Shown here in pieces: positions 26,669-35,008 of a stretch of 64,000 nt of DNA. A model generated the notes under the pieces. That model did no database searches. It saw only the letters and a program-made list of their open reading frames with translations, and was not told where the DNA came from. The first letter of the stretch is position 1. Each line of letters starts with the position of its first letter. The DNA comes from Micavibrio aeruginosavorus (GTDB lineage Bacteria > Pseudomonadota > Alphaproteobacteria > Micavibrionales > Micavibrionaceae). The position numbers and the translations under genes are program-made. Location: positions 894,342 to 958,341 of the forward strand of contig CP066681.1 of the NCBI GenBank assembly GCA_016432265.1. The letters run 5' to 3'.

Positions 26669-27229
26669 ATGGCAAACACTCAATCAGGCCTGATGGCTAG
26701 ACGTTACGCAACGGCGCTCCTCGATATGGCGATGGATGCCCGAGCCCTTGAAGGTGTTGAGAAAGATTTGCGTGAATTTTCAGCCATGCTGGTGTCTTCG
26801 CCGGACTTGCAGGCGTTGGTGCGCAATCCGTTGATCGGGCGCAGCCAGCAAAGGCAAGCTGTTACGGCTGTCGCCGAGAAAGCCCAATTCAACAAACTGA
26901 CCATCAGCTTTCTGGGGCTTTTGGCTCAGAACCGCCGTCTGTCGGCCGTTTCGGCTGTGATCGACGCCTTCCGTCGTGAAAGCGCCGCCCGCCGTGGTGA
27001 AGTTGAGGCCCATGTTCAAACAGCCTATGCCCTGACCCCCGCGCAGACCGATGCCCTGCAAAAAGAGCTGAGCCGCGCGCTGGGTTCTCATGTGTCCCTG
27101 AACGTCGAAGTCGCCAGGGATTTGCTTGGCGGCATGATTGTGACGGTGGGTTCGCGCATGATCGACGATTCACTGAAGCGCAAGCTTGAGCGTTTGAAAC
27201 GTACGCTCTCCGCTTCACGCGCCGCCTAA
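26669..27229 (+). CDS. atpH: F1Fo ATP synthase subunit delta
   Basis: A 186-residue stator subunit that joins F1 (alpha N-termini) to the Fo b subunits (OSCP homologue). It has the N-terminal helical bundle MARRYATALLDMA (9-21), the LRNPLI-like LVRNPLIGRSQQ near 55, and a C-terminal DLLGGMIVTVGSRMIDDSLKRKLERL. It is first of the F1 operon, as in alphaproteobacteria, where Fo genes are located elsewhere. The ATG at 26669 precedes a second in-frame ATG at 26693; the first keeps the typical N-terminus. Confidence 0.94.
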   Translation: MANTQSGLMARRYATALLDMAMDARALEGVEKDLREFSAMLVSSPDLQALVRNPLIGRSQQRQAVTAVAEKAQFNKLTISFLGLLAQNRRLSAVSAVIDAFRRESAARRGEVEAHVQTAYALTPAQTDALQKELSRALGSHVSLNVEVARDLLGGMIVTVGSRMIDDSLKRKLERLKRTLSASRAA

Positions 27230-27265
27230 ATTTAAACGATACTCTCAAACGAACGCCTAGACGAT

Positions 27266-27285
27266 TAACAAAGGAAAAGTAAAAC
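27266..27285 (+). promoter_or_regulatory. Ribosome-binding leader of atpA, matched before atpD
   Basis: TAACAAAGGAAAAGTAAAAC directly precedes the atpA ATG, with AAAGGAAA as the Shine-Dalgarno. The same sequence with one base deleted, and a final C-to-A change, precedes atpD at 30730-30748. atpH, the unknown gene and atpG lack it. Confidence 0.7.
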
Positions 27286-28836
27286 ATGGAAATCCGCGCA
27301 GCAGAAATCTCCGAGATCCTGAAAAAACAGATCGCTGAATTCGGCGCTCAGTCCGATGTGGCTGAAATCGGTCAGGTGCTCTCCGTCGGTGACGGTGTGG
27401 CCCGTGTTTATGGTTTGGATCAGGTGCGTGCCGGCGAGATGGTCGAATTCCCGGGCGGCATCAAAGGGATGGCGCTGAACCTCGAATCCGACAATGTCGG
27501 CGTGGTTATTTTCGGCGACGACCGCGCCATTAAGGAAGGCGACATCGTGCGCCGCACCGGCGAGATCGTTCAGGTGCCTTCGGGCAAAGGCCTGCTGGGG
27601 CGCGTGGTTGACGGTCTGGGCAACCCGATCGATGGCAAGGGGCCGCTTAAAAACGTCGAGATGCGCCGTGTCGAAGTGAAAGCGCCTGGTATCATTCCGC
27701 GTAAATCGGTGCACGAGCCGATGCAAACGGGCCTGAAGGCGATTGACGCGCTGGTGCCGATCGGCCGCGGCCAGCGCGAATTGATCATCGGTGACCGCCA
27801 AACAGGAAAAACCGCGGTGGCGCTCGATACCATCATCAACCAGAAAAGCGTAAACGCGTCCGGCAAAGAGTCGGAAAAGCTTTACTGTATCTATGTGGCT
27901 GTGGGTCAGAAGCGTTCAACCGTGGCACAGCTGGTGCGCGAGCTTGAAGAGCAAGGCGCTCTTGAGTACTCGATTATCGTGGCGGCAACGGCGTCTGACC
28001 CGGCCCCGATGCAGTTCCTGGCCCCGTACACGGGTTGCACGATGGGCGAATATTTCCGCGACAACGGCATGCATGCTTTGTGCATCTATGACGACCTCTC
28101 AAAGCAGGCTGTGGCTTACCGTCAGATGTCCTTGCTGTTGCGCCGTCCGCCGGGCCGTGAAGCCTATCCGGGCGACGTGTTCTACATTCACTCCCGCTTG
28201 CTGGAGCGCGCGGCGAAGATGAACGACGATCAAGGAGCCGGTTCGTTGACCGCTTTGCCTGTTATTGAAACGCAGGCCGGCGACGTATCCGCTTACATCC
28301 CGACGAACGTGATCTCGATTACAGACGGCCAGATCTTCCTGGAAACAGGTCTGTTCTTTAAAGGCATTCGTCCGGCGATTAACGTCGGTTTGTCTGTTTC
28401 TCGCGTGGGTTCTGCCGCGCAGATCAAGGCGATGAAGCAAGTTGCCGGCAAGATCAAGCTGGAGTTGGCGCAGTACCGTGAGATGGAAGCATTCGCGCAG
28501 TTTGCCTCCGACCTTGATGCCACGACGCAAAAATTGCTGGCGCGCGGCGCGCGCCTGACGCAGCTCTTGAAACAGCCGCAATTCAAGCCGATGGCGGTTG
28601 AGGAGCAGGTGTTTGTGATTTATGCCGGCACCCGCGGTTACCTCGATAACGTGCCGACCAACAAAGTGAGCGACTATGAGTCCCGTTTGCTGGAAGATAT
28701 TCGCGCGAACGGCAAGGCTATCCTTGAGGCGATCCGCAGCAAGAAGGCGCTTGACGACGCGATCGAGAAGGATGTGAACGCGTTCCTTGACGCTTTCACC
28801 AAGGGTTATATCGGCACCGAAGCGAAGGCGGCTTAA
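27286..28836 (+). CDS. atpA: F1Fo ATP synthase subunit alpha
   Basis: A 516-residue regulatory nucleotide-binding subunit of the F1 hexamer. The N-terminal barrel ([18 protein letters not shown]) is followed by the Walker [11 protein letters not shown] near 169-178, [32 protein letters not shown] and the C-terminal helical domain. The length is normal. It carries a strong AAAGGAAA ribosome site. An unknown gene follows only 3 bp after its stop, in the place where atpG would be expected. Confidence 0.98.
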   Translation: MEIRAAEISEILKKQIAEFGAQSDVAEIGQVLSVGDGVARVYGLDQVRAGEMVEFPGGIKGMALNLESDNVGVVIFGDDRAIKEGDIVRRTGEIVQVPSGKGLLGRVVDGLGNPIDGKGPLKNVEMRRVEVKAPGIIPRKSVHEPMQTGLKAIDALVPIGRGQRELIIGDRQTGKTAVALDTIINQKSVNASGKESEKLYCIYVAVGQKRSTVAQLVRELEEQGALEYSIIVAATASDPAPMQFLAPYTGCTMGEYFRDNGMHALCIYDDLSKQAVAYRQMSLLLRRPPGREAYPGDVFYIHSRLLERAAKMNDDQGAGSLTALPVIETQAGDVSAYIPTNVISITDGQIFLETGLFFKGIRPAINVGLSVSRVGSAAQIKAMKQVAGKIKLELAQYREMEAFAQFASDLDATTQKLLARGARLTQLLKQPQFKPMAVEEQVFVIYAGTRGYLDNVPTNKVSDYESRLLEDIRANGKAILEAIRSKKALDDAIEKDVNAFLDAFTKGYIGTEAKAA

Positions 28837-28839
28837 GTT

Positions 28840-29283
28840 ATGACGACCAATGGCGCAACGCAACCAGTTCAGTGGGATTACCAGGTTCGCATCAATCTGG
28901 CGGACTCTTTCGCGACCGTTGCGCGCGCCAATGCGGCTGATCCGGCGCTCAAGCCGTTGACTGACGTGCTGTCAAAGTATAACGCCACGATTAAAAATCA
29001 GTTTGATGCTTTTGCCGATTTTTGCAGGGAAGCTGAAGCTAACGGGCAAACCGATAGCGATCTGTATCGCTGGACGAAGCAAACGGTTGACAACCCGGAG
29101 AAGCAGGCCCGCTATGCGACCCGGTTCACGGTTTATGCCGACGGCGGCAAGGAAGTCTACGACAGGGCGATTGCCGACGGTCTGGAGGCGGATTTGCGCC
29201 CGTTGCTCGGGGGCATGATTACAAGAATCAACAAATTCGATTCTAATCCGGCCCGCAACCCGCAGCCGCCGGCGCAGAGTTGA
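28840..29283 (+). CDS. Unknown protein encoded between atpA and atpG
   Basis: A 147-residue soluble, mostly helical, acidic protein with no signal peptide or membrane segment. The N-terminus reads WDYQVRINLADSFATVARAN; the middle has FADFCREAEANGQTDSDLYRWTKQTVDNPEKQARYATRF, and a Pro-rich tail closes it (NPQPPAQS). No family recognised; it is not a standard ATP synthase subunit. The start lies 3 bp after the atpA stop, so translation is probably coupled, and atpG starts 59 bp after its stop. The position within a stoichiometric operon hints at a role with F1, for instance assembly or inhibition; that is inference only. Confidence 0.75.
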   Translation: MTTNGATQPVQWDYQVRINLADSFATVARANAADPALKPLTDVLSKYNATIKNQFDAFADFCREAEANGQTDSDLYRWTKQTVDNPEKQARYATRFTVYADGGKEVYDRAIADGLEADLRPLLGGMITRINKFDSNPARNPQPPAQS

Positions 29284-29342
29284 GAAGATTTGAGTGAAGA
29301 ACGCCCGGTATGGGCAATTATGGATGAAGCAAGGCTTTTAAT

Positions 29343-30260
29343 ATGCCCAGTTTAAAACAGTACCGCGTAAGGATCGCCTCCGTGAAATCGACGAGAAAAA
29401 TCACCTCGGCGATGAAAATGGTGGCGGCTTCAAAATTGAAGAAGGCGCAGGAACAGGCTGAGGCCAGCCAGCCTTACGCATCGGCCATGGCCGGGATGAT
29501 GGCGCGCGTGGCCTCCGGGGTGGTGATCGGGCCGAACAGCCCGAAATTGCTGATTGGCACAGGTTCCGATCAAACGCATTTGCTGGTCGTGGTGACATCC
29601 GACCGCGGCCTGTGCGGCGGCTTCAACGGCAACCTCGTGCGCCGTGTCCGTCAGGAAGTGCGCAAGCTGCAGGGCGAAGGTAAAGACGTAAAATTGCTGT
29701 GCGTTGGCCGCAAGGGCCGCGACGTTCTCAAGCGTGAATTCGGCAGCCAGATTGTTCACTCCTTTACCGGGCTTGCCGGGCGCACCGATTTGAGTTTCGC
29801 CGAAGCCGATGAAGTCAGTCAGTGGATTCTTGAACAGTTCGATGCGGGTTCTTTCGATGTCTGCACGCTGGTCTATAACGAATTCGTATCAGTTCTGACG
29901 CAAAAGCCGATGTTCCAGCAATTGATCCCGTTCAAGTCATCGGAAGGCAATGCCTCGAACGACAATCGCCATCTGGATCAAGCCGCCGAGCCGGTCAACG
30001 TCACTGGGCCATACAGCTTTGAACCGGAGGAAGACCGCATTCTGGGCGCTTTGCTGCCGCGCAATCTCGGTATTCAGATTTATCGCTCGTTGCTGGACAG
30101 CGGCGCCGGGGAACAGGCCGCCCGCATGACCGCGATGGATAACGCGACCCGCAACGCCGGCGACATGATCAACAAACTCAGCATTCAGTACAACCGCGCG
30201 CGTCAAGCTTTCATCACGAAGGAGCTGATCGAGATTATCTCCGGCGCAGAGGCTGTTTAA
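29343..30260 (+). CDS. atpG: F1Fo ATP synthase subunit gamma
   Basis: A 305-residue central-stalk subunit. The N-terminal coiled helix [28 protein letters not shown] and the C-terminal [17 protein letters not shown] / [16 protein letters not shown] helices rotate inside the alpha3beta3 ring. The Rossmann-like body includes [11 protein letters not shown] near 85-95. It is slightly longer than the ~290-residue norm through an insert near 200-225 rich in Asn, Asp and Glu, as in other alphaproteobacteria. The stop is 11 bp before the left arm of the inverted repeat that frames the next gene. Confidence 0.97.
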   Translation: MPSLKQYRVRIASVKSTRKITSAMKMVAASKLKKAQEQAEASQPYASAMAGMMARVASGVVIGPNSPKLLIGTGSDQTHLLVVVTSDRGLCGGFNGNLVRRVRQEVRKLQGEGKDVKLLCVGRKGRDVLKREFGSQIVHSFTGLAGRTDLSFAEADEVSQWILEQFDAGSFDVCTLVYNEFVSVLTQKPMFQQLIPFKSSEGNASNDNRHLDQAAEPVNVTGPYSFEPEEDRILGALLPRNLGIQIYRSLLDSGAGEQAARMTAMDNATRNAGDMINKLSIQYNRARQAFITKELIEIISGAEAV

Positions 30261-30271
30261 GAAAGGATTTT

Positions 30272-30301
30272 ACCACGAATGGACACGAATCAACACGAAT
30301 A
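30272..30301 (+). repeat. Left arm of inverted repeat framing the GxxExxY gene
   Basis: Three 10-bp units in tandem, ACCACGAATG, GACACGAATC and AACACGAATA. The first 28 bases match the reverse complement of the right arm at 26 positions. It starts 11 bp after the atpG stop and ends 5 bp before the GxxExxY start codon. Confidence 0.9.
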
Positions 30302-30306
30302 AGGCA

Positions 30307-30681
30307 ATGGGCGAAGTACTACTGTTAAAAGATGAGGTTTATAAAATTGCAGGATGCGCCATGACGGTGTTGAATACGCTTGGTCATGGCTTTTGTGAAA
30401 AAGTTTATGAGAATGCCCTGCTGGTAGAGTTTGCCGTTCAGGGAGTTCCATATGCACAGCAAGTTGGCTACGATGTGTTTTATAAGGATGTTCAGGTGGG
30501 GCGTTATGTGCCGGATCTGATCGCTTTCAACCAGATTGTCGTTGAAATAAAAACAATTGACGGCATAGCTCATCATCAAGCAGCTCAGATTATCAATTAC
30601 ATGAAAGTCACGGGATTTCAGGTTGGCATGATCCTGAATTTCAAACATGCTAAACTGGAGTGGCAGAGATTTGTCCTTTAA
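30307..30681 (+). CDS. GxxExxY family protein (PD-(D/E)XK nuclease-like fold)
   Basis: A 124-residue protein. It has the family-naming motif G28-F-C-E31-K-V-Y34 in LGHGFCEKVYENAL. It then shows the nuclease-fold core: a central D70 (YVPDLIAF), followed by E80-x-K82 in IVVEIKTID, and the helix HHQAAQIINYMKVTG. It ends in LNFKHAKLEWQRFVL. GxxExxY proteins are a widespread family of unknown role in the PDDEXK superfamily. The gene lies between atpG and atpD on the operon strand and fills the space between two arms of an inverted repeat almost to the base. It does not belong to the ATP synthase and looks inserted. Confidence 0.9.
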   Translation: MGEVLLLKDEVYKIAGCAMTVLNTLGHGFCEKVYENALLVEFAVQGVPYAQQVGYDVFYKDVQVGRYVPDLIAFNQIVVEIKTIDGIAHHQAAQIINYMKVTGFQVGMILNFKHAKLEWQRFVL

Positions 30682-30711
30682 TCTTCGTGTTTATTCGTGT
30701 TCATTCGTGGT
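30682..30711 (-). repeat. Right arm of inverted repeat framing the GxxExxY gene
   Basis: Read on the minus strand it gives ACCACGAATG, AACACGAATA and AACACGAAGA, the same three 10-bp units as the left arm with two differences in 28 bases. It begins at the base after the GxxExxY stop codon and ends 37 bp before atpD. Confidence 0.9.
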
Positions 30712-30729
30712 TAAAAGCAATACAGTTTG

Positions 30730-32164
<1,435 letters not shown>

Positions 32165-32289
32165 TGATGACAAAACGCGCATGAGGCGCCGAAGCCACAT
32201 ATAGCGTCAGTGAATTCGCTGACAAGCGGTGATTCTAACAGCAACAGCGCCGCAGAACCATAATGAGCCAGGAATAAGGATTTTTAGAC

Positions 32290-32721
32290 ATGGCCGAAGC
32301 AACACAAGCGACATTCAATTTTGAACTGGTTTCGCCGGAGCGCCGTCTGATTTCAGAACCGGCGAAGATGGTCGTCATTCCGGGCGAGGAAGGCGATTTT
32401 GGCGTTCTGCCCGGTCACTCCGCGCTGGTGGCGACGATCCGCCCCGGGGTTGTTGAAGTTCACAGCATAGAGAGCGGTGAAGTGCGGCGTATTTTTATCG
32501 CAGGCGGTTTCGCCGATGTGACGCCGCAATCCTGTACCATTTTGGCGGAAGAGGCGATCAATGTTCTCGATCTGAACGCTGAAGCGCTGGAAAAAGCGCT
32601 TGGCAACCTGAAAGAGGATTTGGCACTGTCCAAGGACGATATCGAGCGCGCCCGTGTCACCAAGAAAATCAATCTGATTCAGGCGAAGGTGGCGGCTCTG
32701 AGCGGTAAAATCGCTGCGTAG
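32290..32721 (+). CDS. atpC: F1Fo ATP synthase subunit epsilon
   Basis: A 143-residue rotor subunit that couples gamma to the c-ring and can inhibit ATP hydrolysis. The N-terminal beta-sandwich has FELVSPERRLISEPAKMVVIPGEEGDFGVLPGHSALV and the ARTIL-like region FADVTPQSCTILAEEA; a C-terminal helical hairpin follows. A 125-bp gap separates it from atpD, with a short GTCAG/CTGAC inverted pair (32206-32223). It is the last gene of the operon, followed by a strong terminator. Confidence 0.95.
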   Translation: MAEATQATFNFELVSPERRLISEPAKMVVIPGEEGDFGVLPGHSALVATIRPGVVEVHSIESGEVRRIFIAGGFADVTPQSCTILAEEAINVLDLNAEALEKALGNLKEDLALSKDDIERARVTKKINLIQAKVAALSGKIAA

Positions 32722-32750
32722 ACATCAAGCGAACGATGGAACAAAAACGA

Positions 32751-32775
32751 CCCCGGAATTTTCCGGGGTTTGTCT
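32751..32775 (+). terminator. Rho-independent terminator of the ATP synthase operon
   Basis: CCCCGGAA (32751-32758) and TTCCGGGG (32761-32768) form a perfect stem with a TT centre, followed by TTTGTCTTTT. It closes the operon 29 bp after atpC and also lies at the 3' end of the convergent gene. Confidence 0.88.
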
Positions 32776-32777
32776 TT

Positions 32778-34178
32778 TCAGGCGGTGCGTTCTTCTCTTG
32801 TTTCAGCATCATCGCCGATCCATCTGAGCGAGGATTCGGCCTTTTTGACCAGTTCGTCATACCATTGATCTGGTTTTGTATCGCCATAAACGGGCAAACC
32901 CGTGACATAGCGCAGTTCATGACTGTTGTTGACGACGACTTCCTTGTTCAGTAGCAGCGACAGGCTGCCGTTAAACCCGATCAGGGCGATGTGGCCAAAC
33001 GCGGGCCCCCGGTTGAAGGGTTCTATTCCGCTGATAACGCGCAATGTACGGTCGGCGGGTTCGCCGCAATAGGTGTCCGCAGGGCTGATCAGTCCCAGAA
33101 TATTTCTCAAAGTGACATCGTTGGCCAGAACGCCGCGGGTTGTCGAAGAGAGCATATATTCTTGTCCGATCGCCCTGACTTCTGGCGATGAGGGGCCGAG
33201 GATGCCGTTCGCCGGGCAATAAGCCGACAGCTTGATGGCTAGCGCCTTGGCCTGCTTCCGATGTTGTGCCTGGGCATCTTTATTGCCGGCCAGACTTTTT
33301 CCCGCGACGTCGTCGCGCAACAGGCCTTCGGGGCGTTGCGTGCGGTGGCTGATGTGGGTGGCTTCGATCTGACGGTCGATCAGCGTCAGGCAGGGCTCGG
33401 TTTCGGCAACAATCACGCTCAGGCCGCCAAGGCTGAGGCAGGCGCCCGCTATGCCGGCAGATGAATGCGTGCGTATGTTGCTATAATGCGCCAGCGTATC
33501 GTATCCTGCAGGCAGGCGGCTTTCATAGAATTGACAGAGATGGCTGCGGTTGAAGCTGCCGGCGTGAATATAATCGGATAGTTGACGGACATGCTCTTTC
33601 ATCGCGCCGGGCATGGTGGCGGGCACCCACGATAATTGCGGTTGAACGGTGCCTCTTGCGGGCATGAACTGTCGCGCCGCCAGCGTTTTGAAGTGATTGT
33701 ATTTGACTTGGGCTTGCTCGGCGCTTTCGCTGACGACAATGTACCACGCGTTTTTCTCCTGATGGTCAAAGGCCACGCATTGTTCGTAGAGGCCAAACGC
33801 TGCTTGCGGCAGATCCCCGGGTTTACCCTGGGCGGTCATCAAGCCAAATCCGAAATAACCGACAGCGCCTCCCTGGAAGGGCGGCAATGTCGGATCGCGC
33901 AGGATTTTGCCATGTCCCCAAACGCGCAGACGCTCCTCCAGCAATTCCACGACCGACGTTTTCAGGCTCAGTTGCTGGTCGCGGTTGGTGACGGTGACTT
34001 TATCGCCCCAGGCTTCAATGATCTCTACGGGCTGGAAAACGATAGTGCTGTATCGATGGCCATTTTGCACGTCGCCATCAACCATTTGGGTGTAAGGAAA
34101 ACGATATAACGAAGAGAAAACAGCCAGAGGATCCGAAAGATGATTAAGGGAATAAGCGTATACATTTTTAGCGATCAT
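32778..34178 (-). CDS. Chorismate-binding-family (PabB/TrpE-like) protein, catalytic motifs eroded
   Basis: 466 residues with the overall length and order of aminodeoxychorismate or anthranilate synthase component I. The N-terminal domain is conserved (FQGGAVGYFGFGL near 100; a YIHAGSFNR segment in place of YIxxGDxxQ). The C-terminal catalytic domain keeps the framework ISGIEPFNRGPAFGHIALIGFNG, equivalent to lExxxRGxYxGxIGY. Key active-site motifs are altered, however: the SPExF site reads ETEPCL, the PIKGTxPR region reads ISHRTQRPEG, the KDRAENxMIVDLxRND helix reads QHRKQAKALAIKLSA and the PGGSITGAPK loop reads SPADTYCGEPAD. It is open over its full length, so it looks like a maintained pseudoenzyme rather than a decayed gene. 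Role unknown. Confidence 0.75.
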   Translation of the reverse strand: MIAKNVYAYSLNHLSDPLAVFSSLYRFPYTQMVDGDVQNGHRYSTIVFQPVEIIEAWGDKVTVTNRDQQLSLKTSVVELLEERLRVWGHGKILRDPTLPPFQGGAVGYFGFGLMTAQGKPGDLPQAAFGLYEQCVAFDHQEKNAWYIVVSESAEQAQVKYNHFKTLAARQFMPARGTVQPQLSWVPATMPGAMKEHVRQLSDYIHAGSFNRSHLCQFYESRLPAGYDTLAHYSNIRTHSSAGIAGACLSLGGLSVIVAETEPCLTLIDRQIEATHISHRTQRPEGLLRDDVAGKSLAGNKDAQAQHRKQAKALAIKLSAYCPANGILGPSSPEVRAIGQEYMLSSTTRGVLANDVTLRNILGLISPADTYCGEPADRTLRVISGIEPFNRGPAFGHIALIGFNGSLSLLLNKEVVVNNSHELRYVTGLPVYGDTKPDQWYDELVKKAESSLRWIGDDAETREERTA

Positions 34179-34602
34179 GGCGTTTATCTCTGATTAGTCT
34201 CAGGCGCGGCGGAAGCGCGCTTTATCCTCGTTTTATGCGTTTAATTTGAAAGAGGTGCAAGAAATTTCACTATGCAGACAGCGGTGTTTACAGTGAATAA
34301 TCATGTTGCGGCGCGTGGATGTGGTCTGTCGGGTCGAGGGAAGCCTGCGGACTGAATCAGTCGTTGCGCGAGGCGGCAGCGGCATGATTTCAGGATCGCT
34401 ATTTTCCCGATAAATATTATATTTTATAACGATATCAATGATTTAATTATTATTTTGATGAAGAGCGCGATATCTGCTCAGATATCCATGCGATAAGATT
34501 TTTGTTTTCAACCTCTGGGTGCTTGTGATATGTCAGCCCCCTTAAACAAGGAAAACTCAAGACGTCCTTGTATTTTTAGCAAGAGAAGATGAAGGTTAAG
34601 CT
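34179..34602. other. Non-coding divergent region, AT-rich
   Basis: 424 bp between two divergent genes. It is AT-rich at 34415-34460 (likely promoter zone for the plus-strand small gene), with a perfect 18-bp palindrome at 34469-34486. No ORF, tRNA or repeat recognised; a small RNA cannot be excluded. Confidence 0.5.
34469..34486. promoter_or_regulatory. 18-bp perfect palindrome, candidate operator
   Basis: GATATCTG (34469-34476) and CAGATATC (34479-34486) are exact reverse complements around a CT centre. It lies 116 bp upstream of the 94-residue gene, beside an AT-rich stretch, as expected for a dimeric regulator site. Confidence 0.45.
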
Positions 34603-34887
34603 ATGAATGACGATATTATTGAACGCCTGAAACAAGGCGGCGTTGAAATCTTCGGCGACAATGGCGAGTTGATCGTTATTGCCGGCCCGGGCGTTTTAAG
34701 CGACTTTCTGAATGCGACAGCGCTTAGGCATTTCAGCCATGCGTTTAATCCTGAAGCGCGCGGTAAGGCACCAGCCCCTGCTGTTTCGGCGAGGTCTGCT
34801 GTGCAGGAAACAGGCGCGGCATGCCCGTGGCAAATACGAGGTCATGTTTACTGCGAAAACGGGGAACTGATGACTATCAACCCATAA
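34603..34887 (+). CDS. Small unknown protein with two similar halves
   Basis: A 94-residue protein; no family recognised. The N-terminal EIFGDNGELIVIAGPG and C-terminal RGHVYCENGELMTINP share an xxNGELxxI pattern, so the ends may pair as similar beta-hairpins around a helical, Ala/Pro-rich middle (ATALRHFSHAF; APAPAVSARS). No signal peptide. AAGG lies 10 bases before the ATG, and a good terminator follows, so it is a stand-alone transcription unit. Confidence 0.65.
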   Translation: MNDDIIERLKQGGVEIFGDNGELIVIAGPGVLSDFLNATALRHFSHAFNPEARGKAPAPAVSARSAVQETGAACPWQIRGHVYCENGELMTINP

Positions 34888-34919
34888 AAGGCTTACTGTA
34901 TCTGTAAGACAATAAAAAC

Positions 34920-34946
34920 CCCTGCCCTGAGCAGGGATTTTTATTT
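34920..34946 (+). terminator. Rho-independent terminator
   Basis: CCCTGC (34920-34925) / GCAGGG (34931-34936) with a CCTGA loop, followed by ATTTTTATTTT. It ends the small gene at 34603-34887. Confidence 0.85.
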
Positions 34947-35008
34947 TAATAACCGTTTGAATCAAGAACCCGATACTAGGGAAGGCATGCGCGGATAGTG
35001 TCTGATTT

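Noticed and set aside
26449-26700. 83-residue frame before atpH
   Set aside because: Overlaps the atpH start in another frame and shows no coding features.
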